Shown piece by piece: positions 23,715 to 37,500 of a DNA stretch of 64,000 bases; the stretch's first letter is position 1; each line of letters starts with the position of its first letter. A program made the translations under genes and the position numbers. This stretch comes from Trichoplax sp. H2 (taxonomy: Eukaryota; Placozoa; Uniplacotomia; Trichoplacea): NCBI GenBank assembly GCA_003344405.1, contig NOWV01000013.1, positions 930,001 to 994,000 on the forward strand, read 5' to 3'. The notes under the pieces are model-generated. The model had not been told where the DNA came from, searched no databases, and saw nothing but the letters and a program-made list of their open reading frames with translations.

Positions 23715-24860
23715 TAGGAGCTCTATTGGTGTAGAAGAATGGATACGATAGCAGAGTAGCCATAATTTTGGATCGATTTGCTTGAGATCATACGGTATTG
23801 CGTAGGAGTGGAGAGTAATGATAAAGAAAAGGATCGCTTTATTTGCCTGAAATTGCATGCTAAACTGGTAGTGCAGCGATTATCATTGGGTCTATTTACT
23901 TGAGATAGTACAATAGGAATGCTCAACTGATGTAAAATAATTGATAATACTGCAGAAGAGTGATAGCCACTTGATCAATTTGCTTCAAATCATGCAATAC
24001 GATTCAAGAGCAAAGATAGAGATTAAAATGAGCTCCATTGATGTACTGTACAGTACTGCACAGTAGGCTAGTCGATTATGCAAAGTAGCAATGGAGACTA
24101 ATTGATGATGTAGAGTAGCAATAATCACTAGGTCATTTTGCTTGAAATCGCACTATACTTTCTAAGATTTTAAAAGATAAAGATTAAAATGAGTTCCATT
24201 GATTTAGACCGTGCATGAGCCTTACTACCTCTATGATGTGAAACGAATTGACTATACAGAGCTGCAATAACTACTAGGTCAATTTACTTGTAATCACACG
24301 ATATTATCAAAGAGTATAAAAGATAGAGCAGTAAATAAACTCTATTTATGTGAATCATATTACTTCGATGATGTAGATTCGTTGATTAAGATTGCAGAGT
24401 AACAATAACTACTTGGTGAATTTGTATGCAATCATACGATATTATACGAGAGTAAAGACAGAGATGAGTTCCATTTTATGTTGACTATACTGTACATCAA
24501 TCTTATTACCTCTCTAATGCGGATTAATCGATTGTCCAGAGTAGCAATAACTACTAGGTTAGTTTACTTAAAATTATATGATATTATGCAAGAGTAGTGA
24601 CAGAGATGAGTTCCATTCTATATAGACCATACATGGATCTTATTACCTATCCGATGTAAACTAATTGATTATCTAGAGTAGCATTAACTACTGGGTCAAT
24701 TTCCTTGAAATCATGCGATATTATCCAAGATAAAGATAGAAATTAATTTGAGCTCCATTTATCAGACGTAGATTAGTTAATCGACATTTTAGAGTTGCGA
24801 TAACTACTTTCTCAATTTGTTTTGAAATCACACAATATCGTCCTAGAGTGTAAGATGTAG
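23715..24860. repeat. Diverged tandem array, unit about 125-160 bp
   Basis: Units carry GATTAAAATGAGTTCCATT, then a run ending GAGTAGCAATAACTACTAGGTC and AATTTACTTGAAATCA. The GAGTTCCATT phrase recurs near 24030, 24191, 24340, 24466, 24608 and 24750, with a relic near 23717. Copies are heavily diverged with unequal lengths. No coding content. Confidence 0.8.
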
Positions 24861-27800
24861 AAGGGTATCGATGATACCATAGCACGAAATCAATTTCTTA
24901 ATTAAGCTTCGGAAACCCGGACCAATCTCCAACTACTGCATTCACCTTTTCAACCCGAGAATTTTCCAACTCTGTTCAAAATATTGAATACGGCTTTTTT
25001 GTAAGATTTTAGAATTCTATTTATACTTCAGATGATTTCGTAATCAAATATTTAGCTATAATACAGCCCTTTAGGTACGATATGTTTGGAGTTGAACAAA
25101 ATGGTAACGTAAACATCGTGAAAAGGTTGAAATTTATGTAAATCCTACAACTCGCTAATGATATTGAACAATACGAAGACGTCATTATTCAGAGCTTTAA
25201 ATAATAGTAATATAAATGATATAACAGTAATATTGCGATCCAAGTATTTGAAAGTACTGTCTTAGGTGCAGTATCGTAATTTCAATATTGGAGGTACATT
25301 CAAAACATCCTACTAAGCATAGTAAAACTTAAATTAGAGTCGATAATATTTCCTGGGATACGAAAAGAAAGTGATTAATAATTTATAAATAATATTCTAA
25401 GAAAAGTAAAATTGAAATCGTTCTGCTAATATTATAGTAAAAAATTTCAACTATCGTTCTGTCAATAAAATTAAAATTTGAAACTGTCCAACCGACAATA
25501 TTGCAAAACCTCAACAATTCTAGTTTGATAATAAATACGTTATAGTATTTCGATACGAAATAAAGGAGTAAGCATTAATTACGTTAGTTAGAGAACCTCT
25601 CTGAGCCTCGATTGCTAACACCAGATGCCAAGATCAGATATCGGATCTTGATATATAATCCATTTTTTTGAAATTCATTAATTTGAATCATGGGACGATG
25701 TCAAAATATAAATGATCTATTGAAGGTTATTCACTATTTTGGTCCAATATTTTGCTATAATTTATTATCGGATCAGTATTTTAGTAGTTAAATATAATGC
25801 ATAATACATGTCACAACTTTGAAGGAAAGGTGGATCGGTAACTTGAAAATATAACACATAAAAAGTAACAAACAGATGGTCTCATTTGAATCTACGGTAT
25901 GGCAGCTATAACTATCACTATAGTATGAAAGTTGCAGTAGTGAAATTGAAATAGATCTTAGAACTTAAAAATTGATTAAATGATATATGAGCCGTTTGTC
26001 ACTTGACTGCAACTTGTAAAGAGACATTAGCATTATTACATTCAAGTATATATAATATACAAAGTATGGATTAACATCGATATTCTGTAAGGAATTTATC
26101 TAATTTGAAATTATAATTGCGATTCATCAATTTTACAATATTTTTGGAACGCATTGAAACTTTCATCTGTGCAATGAACAACTAATTATGAACTCCATTT
26201 GAACTAACAGTCGTTACATTACAAGCCTTTACAGAACTAAGAGTCATATCCTATTGCAAGTACCATTCACAGCGCAAACGAATGCCTTTAAAACTTTTAT
26301 GGTACCAATATGTTGCAATAATATCATATATAGAAGTAATATTTTACTAAGTGAGCAAGCAAGTTTATCATAGGCTCTATAATGTAAGGCTACAACGAGA
26401 CGCGTGTGTCCAGGTCTCTTTAGTAGTCCATGCCACTATATATCTTACTACCTGGTGCAAATATAGAACTACAACATTGTTTTTTATTTACAAGTGCGAC
26501 ACCGTTGCTAAAGCTGTTGTTAATATTCATGGGATTCAGTCACTTATCTTTATTTTATCCAATTAGTTGTATTAGTTACATAATTGATAATTAATCATCC
26601 ATAGTAAGCTAACTAGCGCTCAGCTACCAGCTAGTATACCAGCATTTGTAGTGATGATTACATAACTACCAATCTTTCCGCTTCGCTTATTAAAAGCAAT
26701 CAGTGGAGATGGATAATAAGACGGTGCATGTTTTATAGTGTTAGTAAAAGGTATCTACCAGATATAGTTGTCCAGGGCAGTAATGAGAGTGATTCAAGGG
26801 CAAATTTTGTCCAATACTGAATCTCCTGCTACAATTATAGCATCTGTAGAAGTTACTATTATTAAATTACAACCCGTAATCTATTTCAATCATGGAGGGA
26901 GCTCAGGATGCTTTTTTATCCATAAATTATTGATCATAACTCAGTCTAGGAAGGCAGCAACCTCATTCAGTTATATAATCCAAATTGAAAGGAGTCAAAG
27001 GTCGATATTAGCGATGGCATAGTTACAAGTCATTAGCTGGAATAGCAATCCAAGTAGAAAGATTAATAAATGTACTTTAGATCTCATAGATTATGAAAAT
27101 AATTAATAATGTTATCTATTGACACAAAGACTTAGAAATAGAGTTCAATTTATCACGTGTAAGCAAGACAAGGCAAAGATTGGTGAAATTTAATCACAGG
27201 TGCAAGGTCAACAATGGGCCTGTCATGATGTCAAGTTGTTTATTATTCATCATCGAAATGAAAAGTACAGAGAAACAAATGAACCCACGGACGTGCCTAT
27301 TTGGTGCACATTTTGTCATCTATATAAATAAAAGCGATAATAACAATACTTCCTTGTTCCATAATTGTATGGTGGAACTATGAAAGTGTAGTAGAAACGA
27401 GGTGGCGAATTACATTTGTGAAATATTGCAATTTACCCTTAACGCTTATTCCATCTTGGTGTCGAAAAGTATCGATAATAAGTTTAATTCGCCACGAACA
27501 AATCTTGGGAAACTTCTCCATATCTAAGACAGTAAGTGATCTATATCATTACTCGATTGAAAAACTCTTTCATGTGTATGTGTTACAAACTAAATTTGTT
27601 CATCATTTTAAAATTTTTGATATCCGCCTAATATTGATTGAGTCTTAACTGAACCCACAAAATTGTTTTTGCATGGCAAATAATATCAGGTCTTAAATTT
27701 ATAAATGATTTTCTTGCCGGCCATTTTAATTCTATACCTAGCAACTTACGTCGTCAAAGAGTTAATTGTATCGCTATTAACTATTTCACTAATTTAACCT

Positions 27801-28179
27801 GGGTACCCGTATGGGGTATTCGTCTAATTGTTGACCAATATCTAATGTTAATAGTTGAATATCTCATTTCGTCATTATACCCCATTATGATCCATCCAAT
27901 CTTGTGTTAAAGCAACCCAAATATTTTTTGTTAGAAAACAATTTTGCTTATTCCCAAGGGTCATTTTATTTTCATCTATTTTGCATACTGACCCAGTGTA
28001 AATTGATGCAAGGATGATCTTTGCAATCATAACAAATGATCTTGATCTTAAAGCTAGTAAGTCTAAGGGAAACATATGTAGTAACAATGAGTCTGAATCT
28101 TGTAGTGTAGCAATTTTAATGGTTCGGAAAGAGAATTCGCCTTTCGTTAAATTATTATATTAATCTTGGAAAAATGGCT
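24861..28179. other. Long AT-rich spacer, no gene called
   Basis: No exon with good splice sites and conserved motifs was found. Short open frames occur at 26351-26566, 26768-27022, 27418-27648 (plus) and 28087-27875 (minus). A plus-strand frame without a start, about 27690-27909, contains WVPVWGIRLIVDQYLMLI and looks coding-like, but I recognise no family; it may be a relic. Confidence 0.3.
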
Positions 28180-29830
28180 ATATAATATAATTTATAACAT
28201 ATACATATTAACATGAAGAGTGATATTAAATGTATCGTAATAGCTTAAATAGAGAGTAACAATTAATTTCAACTTTGTTACATAATAATCTTGATGATTC
28301 GATATTGTTATTTTACTTTAATTAAGTTTACTACATAGAAATAGCCGAATTCCAATGATATTATTCAAAGGAACGCTATTAGCGTTAGTAAAGCCAAGAA
28401 TGATCGTATTGCTGATGAGTAGCAACTAGTATTAATTTAACATTGATGATTTGATAGAAGTATCTTGTTTTTTTTATCTATTTTAATAAATTAACTGGCT
28501 AAAAGCGAATCCCTATACAGATGTCGGCCAAGGAAGCGCTATGAGAGTTTGTAAAGCTAACAAGGAAGATTGTATTGACTGGCAAGTACATCGATCAGAT
28601 TTAGCCCAGACGATTCATTGCAATTATCCTACCTTTATTAATTTCACTACATTAACTGGCTAAAAGCGAACTCCTATATACTGTAGGCATTAACATAATA
28701 AGCATAATAAGCATTATTAGAGTAAATCAAGCCAAGAATGATTGTATAAAGTAGTAGCAACTAGATCCAAATTTTATTACAAGATAATATTTTCTACTTG
28801 ACATAACTGTTCTTAATTAATTTTACTCCTATACATCAACTCGTTGAAAAGATACTTTACAGATATAAGCAAAGGAAATGTCGTTCGAATTACCATGGTC
28901 AAGAAAGAGCGGGTTGAGTAGCAATTAGATCTAGCTCTTGTTCCGTAATAATATTGCTTGATGACTTTTGATAATTATATTATTCTTATTCTAAACCGCA
29001 TCATTTGGCTGAAAGTTGCTGTATAGATATGGGCAAAGGAGATTTTACTAGAGTTAGCAAAGTTAAGAATAATCATATTAAGTGGAAACTAGTTCTATGA
29101 TTAGTAATCTTAGTGATTAGTTATAACCAATTATCTCTTGCTTATTTTAAATTGTAATTAGCTAAAAGCTACTGAATCGAGCAAAGAAGACTTGTTTAGA
29201 GTAGCAATGTCAAGAATGATGATATTGAGTAATAAACAGAATCCATATTTAGTTATATGATAATCTTCATGATTATAATTCATAATCATTCTGGTATTAT
29301 TAGTTTTGGACTGCATTAACTGCTCAAAGCTATAGTATAAGTGTAAGCATAGGGGACTTTATTAGAGCTACTAAAGCCAAGAATGATCGTATAAAGTAGC
29401 AACCAAATCCAAATCTTATTCTACAATAATCTTCATGATTTACCTTATCATTTTACTCTTATTAATTTTGGATTACATTAATTGGCTCAGAATTACAGTA
29501 CACATACGAGCAAAGGAGACCGTAATAGACTAGCAGCTAGAGCCATATCTTATTTCTATAATAATCTTAATAATTTGTCGTAATCACTTTAATCATGATT
29601 CATTTTGAATCACACTAGCTGTCTAAAAGCTATGTTATAGATAGGAGCAAAAGAAGCGATATTAGTTATCCAAGTAGAGCCTAATCTTGTTCTAAATAAT
29701 CTTAATAATTTGAGATAATCATTTTCATGATGACTCATTTTGAATTACACGAACAGGCTAAAAGCTACATTATAGGTAGGAGCTAAAGAAACAATATTAG
29801 CTATTGTGTATTATTAATCATAGACCGACA
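28180..29830. repeat. Diverged tandem array, unit about 150-170 bp
   Basis: Around nine units each contain TTAACTGGCTAAAAGC, then AGCCAAGAATGATCGTATT and a GTAGCAACTAGATCC.AATCTTATT..ATAATCTTGATGATT stretch. The first phrase recurs near 28495, 28655, 28838, 29005, 29157, 29317, 29478, 29613 and 29750. Copies are strongly diverged. No coding content. Confidence 0.82.
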
Positions 29831-31556
29831 CATTATATAACTTGCCTTCTCTACTTCGTTTGATCGTATTCATTTAAGAATTGTAATTAACCTTTAGTCT
29901 AAATAAATAGTGTACAAGCTGTACTATGTCATTTCAATAACAAGTTAGACAAGTGGACTCTAGGACCATTCTTATCTTAATCATCAAGGAACATGTGCAC
30001 AACTTTAGTTCAACAATCACGTTAAAAATAGAAGGAAATAATGCTCCATTAGGGCTACTTGAATCCTCTTCTGATTTAATCGTATAAAATTCCATGCATT
30101 TTATACCTAAACTTGTCCACTATCGTCTCATTCTATTTGAAATTAAGGCCTATTTCTTAACATAACCAGCTTGACACTATACTATTACTTGAGAATATTA
30201 TTCAGTCGTAAGTATTTATTTGTACATATTTTCATTCGGGTCAATTCGTTGTTTGAAAAGTAAGAGTTATTTTTTTGATTTGGTAATTGAATATTGATTG
30301 TCAGGGTTAATTTGATATAAAATGGACAATTCTAAACTGAGAAAATCTATCCTCCATGATCGACGATGATAGCCCTTTTCCTTATTGATCATTGCGCAAA
30401 TGATACAAAGATAACCGCGATAGTCATGCTATAAAGACTTTTTTATTTGAATTGATGACATCTTATTAAGTTCAATAAAATTTCTATTCTACTTTATTCG
30501 TAGACTGACTGATTATAACCAGTATAAAGGATGGATGATAATAAGCAATATTAAGCTAAAGAATTTTTTAATAATCAAGGATAAGAAAAGAGTTCCCAAG
30601 ATTGCATGTTATCTTCTTATTGTTATGATTTCCCTTCAGGCTAAATAAATTCATTTATTCTCCTATTCGAAATGGTAATTATCTTCAGCTGCACTCGAAT
30701 ATCTCTGTTCAAATAAATGATATCCCAATGTGAAATTTTTTCCATCATGTATGTCTTCCATAATATCGATTTCTGCTGTAGGATAGAGGGGGAAGGCAGT
30801 AATCGTAGACTAGTGAGGGATACGTGAAGTTGAAGAAATGTCACGAGGATCACGATTCAAAATCAGAGGGGGGAAAAAATAGACGGTATGTAATTAAATT
30901 AAACTTCTTACCTTATTCTATTCAACTTATACACTTGAAATAGTTCAATTCTCCCAACATGAGCTCATAAAAGTATTTGTCGACATAGACCTATATCATA
31001 TTGCCCGCAAGCAGGGAAATAATAAGTGGAGCGAACTATTCTATCAAAATAGCAAGACAATTTTTAATTTTTCGCCTTTGCTAGTGCTCCCTAAGCTCAT
31101 CATTTTTCTTCATCGAGATGAGACATTCAATAAAATGGCCATTTTTAATCTATCTATTGGCTTAATTCAATACTATACAGTCTACAAGAAACTTTTTGTC
31201 ATGCAATTCAATTAGAAGTTGCAAAATCTTTTGTCATTTTAGTTTGAGCTATTCTTTCTTTCAGCAATTGACAATTATTCAATTTGATGTTTTTCCAGTC
31301 AGTTAATAGATGACAGTCGAGTAAAAGTTGATTTTCTTTGCTTGGATGATCTATTGAAGGCGTAATCATACTTGCTGTGACTTGGAATAAATAGAATAAT
31401 TCTGTCTAGTCGTCTACGTTATCAATTAGAATCATATTACTAATACAATTACTCTTCTTGCTATGAATATAATAATTGATTTTTATTGATTTTGATTTAT
31501 TTCATCCACAGCATTAGCCTCTTCACATTCAAAGTCATTTATTACTTTACTTGACC
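29831..31556. other. Spacer upstream of the transporter cluster
   Basis: No gene seen. Its last part must contain the promoter and 5' UTR of transporter gene A. An acceptor-like CATCCACAG at 31502-31510 just before the start codon suggests the UTR may itself be spliced. Confidence 0.3.
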
Positions 31557-34500
31557 ATGGATCAAACCGACTACCAACAGCTTCCTGAATCACCCAATGA
31601 CTATAGTAGTCCATTTCACAAAACAAGTAATAAAAATTCGGTTGTGAAATCATCTAATGGTTTAAGTAATGGAATATCTAATGGCCATTATCAAAACGGT
31701 ACGGTTAACCAAGGTGCTATGGAACTACAGAAAATAACCAGGCCAGAAAATGGCCATGATGAGGTTAGAAGCAGTCGATTGTAACCATCTTGATCGATGG
31801 TCGTCATTTTCCCTTTCTGTAGAGAAAGACTTTAGTTTCAAGACGAGCACTTAGCAAAAGTCCTTTCTATACTTAATGAATCTTGTAGACGAGTAGAATT
31901 ATTTCATCTTTAATAAATAAGCATTGCTGCTTAGAGAAATAAAATGACGTATAAAATTGCTTTCATTTAGGCTCAGAAACAGACTGATCGCTCTGCTTTA
32001 ATTGAGGTAAGGAAAATCATCCTTTCATAGATGATAGTTTGAAGACGATACTCTTGAATAATTCAAAGCCATCCCCTTGTATTAGAATGTAAGAATAATT
32101 TTACTACGATGATAATCTCATTTAGCCATCATTTTTTGCTCCAAGTTGAGATGATGGATGATAAAATCCAGATAGTGAATGATAATTCATTATAAAAGGC
32201 ACCCAATTTCATAAATTTACGGCAAATATCAGATTGCTCAGAGTTTGCTGCGCCCAGGCTGCAGGACATCAAAATTGAATTTGAAATAGTTACCCAATTA
32301 TTCGCTGATGGTTTATTAAATCATTTAGTCTTGGTCAAGATTTCTATTTAAGTTAATTGATGTTATACTAAATATTGATATTTTATGGTATCATTTAATC
32401 TTACCCAGGGTCCTATTTGAGTTCTATGACATCACATACTGGTATAGAATGATATAATTTAGCCTTTCTGAGAAGTCCTATTTGCCATATTGAAGATTGA
32501 TATTGAATGATATCATTTAGTCTTATTCAGGGCTATTATTAGAGTTCATTAATATAGTATAAAAATAATAGTGCTTAACGATATCAATTAGTCTTTCTTA
32601 GAGCTCTTATTTGAGTTTTTGAATAACAGCATAAAATAGAAAGCAAAGAATAAATACATCGATCAAAAAAGTTGACAGGACATACGATTATGGACAGCTT
32701 TCACGGCTTTATTACGGATGGTGAACGAACTGATTTTAGTCTTTATTTAGTTGATGACAGTAGTAACTGGACCGTAAAATAGACTAATGATTGATAGATG
32801 CTATAAAATCGATTTCAACTTTGCAGATGGTGTCAATGTCATTCAGAACTGAAGAATGAAATATAATATTTTATTTCCTTTCAGCCAGACATTTAACCCC
32901 TTATAGAATGGAATTGCAATCTAGAGTGTAGGGAATGATTCATTATTTTCGCTTGATCTCAAAGCTTCGTAGTCAATTTCCAAACTTTGTCGTTGATTCT
33001 ATGCAATCCGATTTCGATTTACTGTAATCTTTCATCCAAGTGATTTAAAATAAAATCGAAACAGTAACCACAAAATAGTGTAGAAACTCCCTAACATTGC
33101 TACGGATTGCATGAAGGCTTTCAAAATCCTAACATAAATCGTTTATGATACCATTTAAGTTTTCACATAAGGTCCTACTAGAGTTACTCGCTGCTTGTTA
33201 AGATAGTATGTGTGCTATACGATTAGCAGATTTATCTTCTTACAGATTTCATAAGGTAGATTAGAAATCGAATTTGTTCAGAATTTTATCATTGCTCTGA
33301 TTTGAGTTTACCTATATTCAATTTCATAACTCCATTCAATCTTTGGTTTGGAATTTATATTTGAGTTGTTGGATAATAAAGATCTGAATGGAGAGCAGCA
33401 AAGTACCATCATTATAAATGGATTACGTATCAAAAATCGATCATTCATCTAAGTATCGAATTTCTGCAAACTTTCGAGTGTTTCTTAGCAATTAAAGAAT
33501 GTAAACTTCCCAAAAGTAGCTCAGTTTCCTTCTATAAATGACTAACTTCTCCTAATATTGTACGGACATTGACGTAAAAATGAGTACCATGGCTGTGAAT
33601 TCTTAGAAAAGGCTGGGTTGTATTAGAATCCTAATTTGAGCTTCTACTCAAACTAATATTGTCGTCAATAGTAGATTTATTTGAGGAGGATGTAATCATT
33701 TTTCTACGACTTTTTCACCATTAGAGTGATGAAGGTGGAAATGGAGATCAAGTTAAAAGTGGAATTGCATTAAGTTCCTTTAACTTCATCAATTCTATCA
33801 TTGGAGCAGGAGCTTTAGGTAAAGTTATCATTGTCCATGTTAACCAGTAGCAACTTGAATCTATTGCTATTGGAAATTGTATCATTGTATTGATGTAAGC
33901 ATGAATAAAAATGAAAAGATATTCAGTTTGTTTCAGTTTTACTGTATTAAAAGCTGACTACTAGTATAGAGTGGTACTATGTTAATATTGAGTTTCCATT
34001 TTATCCTTTATTAGAAAGAGTAGATACTTCATAAGACTAAAAGCAACATCTTTGATTGAATAGGAATGCCTTATGCGATGAAACAAGCTGGGCTATTTCT
34101 AGGAATTTTATTGTTAACTATGATGGCTGTTATAACAGGTACAGTATAAATTAAAAAAAATTTTATAGGTACTTTCTTTCTCTTAATTGTCCTTATTATT
34201 CCATGCTGATTCTTGAATTATTACCTTGAGATATAATATTGATCGTTGGCATTGCCTGCCAGTTTATTAAATCATCAGGATTACTTGATGGTTTATTTTC
34301 TTTCTATTATCTCTTCTTCCAGACTTTTAGTCTAGTATCGTCTATTTCCATTATACATTCTATCGTAACTGATTTTCGAGTTTCTGACTGTTATAGATAG
34401 AAAGGCTAGCTATCCCCTTACCATCAAACAATAATATTTTGATAGTACTCAACCTAGTAATGTAAAATGGAACTGATAAAGTAAAATCTTTATGGATTTT

Positions 34501-37500
34501 ATACTAATTTAATAAGCGGTTTCCTGGCGACCTTGCCTATTTATATATACGTATATAAATATGAACGTAGTATATTAATTGCATGATTTATTGAGCGTAT
34601 ATCAAATATCATACCCAAATAGTTCTAGATACGAGTTGTTTGCTACTTCAATGCGATAATAGTTTTGATGATAGATTTATTTGTACCTATATTAAGCTAT
34701 TCATCATTTGTAAACTACCTAAATACATAAGTAGGGACTAAATAACTGTAATAGTTTCATTGATCTGCTTATGGATAAAGCATATTAATTACTGGATGGT
34801 TATAATCAACTACCGCATTGTTAGGAAAAAACCCGTTTTTAACTATTGGTTGCCTGATCTGTTCATGCCAAAATTGAGTGTAGGGCAATTATTATCTGCT
34901 GCAAAGCAAGATAGAGGTAGATGAATTCAATAATAGCCTTGATGATCCACCACATATATTTTAATTACTCAGTAATTATTAGCTACCCGCAATGCCAAAC
35001 AGAACCATTTACATCGTTAATAGTAACCTATTAGATATACTCAAGTACTGTATAAACTATGTGACCAGACTTTCATCGACCACCGTTATTAAAGCAGGAA
35101 CCCGTCACAATTTTAATAATGATTTAATTAAATTGCTCACGTATATATTAATCTACTTTTAAATTGCGGACGATTATATTATCTTAAAAGACAGGATGGA
35201 TGAAAATTGACCGGAATAGATGATAGATTTTGTTCTTTAGAGAAATAATAGGGGAAAATAAGAGTCTGTCAAGTTGATGACAGCTATTATGCAATAATCT
35301 ACAGATTTTAAAATTAGACATTAAGGAAACTCATTTAATTTGTCAATGATTGCACGTCTTATGTACGTCTTTATCTATTTTTACTATAATCATAACTAAT
35401 GTCAGCGAATAAATGACTATACGAGTATGTAGCACTGATATAATTACGTGGATATCTTATATACGAGCTGATGGAAACAAGAATTAGCACGAATTTTACT
35501 AAAGTTTTATATACAGAAAAAATTGCATTGCTGTAGTATCATCGTAGAATGTAATTTTCTTCATAGCTTATATATGATTCTTTCTAATACACAAAATTAA
35601 TGCAAGCTATAACCTATGAGGGTTATATGTATAATCATCTACGGCTTGGTAAAATAAAATATGCTTATGGACTTCTCTGGATCTTTTTGTAAACTGTGAT
35701 AATAATACCCATTTTTCTTTATTCCTCTTTTTAGATTTTACTGTTATACTATTAGTTGAAAGTGGTTCTATGGCTGGTCAAAGTTCCTATGTGGTAAAAT
35801 CACTTATTGTAAAACACAGCTATCAAAGCTTCTAAAAATCATTTATAGCATAACTCTCCATTGTATGCAGTACTATGCACAGTATACCATATCTGAACTG
35901 GCCAAATTTGAGAACAACAAATGAACCAATAAATGATCTAATTATATCAGTTTATCTATGTAATTTCTAGAAGAAGAAATAATTTAGATTTCTGTTGTTA
36001 AATACGAGAGTAAAATTATCTGATTATTTTATTCAGGGTTTAATGAAATCAACGTTTGGAAATATCGGTTATGGATTAGTCCTTTCATGTCAATTCATAT
36101 TTCCATTCTTAGGTAATTGCTTTCCCTATAAGAATTGCTCACTCTTTTAGTTTTTGCTATTAGCTGAGATTTGATTTCATCAAGATAACGTTCCTTAGCA
36201 GAATAGCAAATTACTTCGGTTTTCTAAAATTTTCGATATTTTATGGCTCTTATATAATACATAGCAATGAATGGGTATGCTGTTATTGTTGGTGATTCAC
36301 TGGTTAAATTTTTCCAGCTTGTTGGTAAGTATTACCTTCAGGATGTTTTTGTGCTTCTTTTACTGAATTATATTACTTTACCTGATGACCTTCGTTCTAT
36401 TACTGCGTCGTGAGAAATTGTATTTATCTCTAATGTTGCTGACATAAATTACTTTTATCAAACTTTACAGGTCTAATCCATATCATTTTACTTTTTCTAT
36501 GCATTTTAGGCGCCGAATCAACTATTTTAACCAATCGACAATTTGTTATTGGCATTTCCATTTTATTGATAATGACGCCATTATGCTTGCTGAAGAAAAT
36601 TTCAAAGCTGGGCATGGTATAGGCATCAATTATAAACGAATCCTTATCTAATTATAATTCAGTGTACAGTACATATACTGCTATATTATCAAACTTGGTT
36701 CTCTCTTTTTATTGTCAAACTGTGGATATCGTGATTGAAATTGAATCTTTCTACAACAGGCCTCGTTTTTTTCACTAATTTGTGTCGGTGCGGTTATTGT
36801 CACTGTTTTTATAAGATTAGCCACTCTTGGTCCTGATATGTAAGTGATTAAATGTAACCTACCGTCTTTTTACTTTGAATAGTTTAGTAACTATGATACA
36901 TTAAAATACTATAAGAGCAAATCTATGGCAGTATAAGTTCCTTTTAGACGTACCTAAAACATTTTTTTCCTTTTCTGTTCATTCCTGACAGACCACACAC
37001 CGAAGGAGCTTTCAATTTCGCTCACGAAAACGTACCTCAGGTAAATTGCTCATAGTGGGCTTGTCTGTTTACTTATTGCTAAGTTGAGATATTTATGATT
37101 TAATAAATTAGTCGATGACCTATTATAAGCTGTGGTACCAATAGAGATGCAATTTCGTTTCTTCTAATAATTCTTATCCTTATTGAACAGGCGATTGGTG
37201 TAATGGCTTTTGGTAAGGGTTTTGCATATTAAACGATTGAGATAAAATAGAATAATATAAATTGGGTTTTGTCTTGGCTATCCTTTCTATATGCTATAAC
37301 GGTAGTTCTCACAATTTCTGGTAGATAAATAAATTATGAATTACTCTAATGCTGTTTAAACTATATTTCATCCAAATTTTCCTTTTAATACAACCAAAAA
37401 TTACGCTATTGCTTCTAAATCGTGAAAAAGTTAATGCAATTACACTCTTAAAGTTTCCATCCAGTTTTTATATACTATCACGACACCTACTACTAATTCC

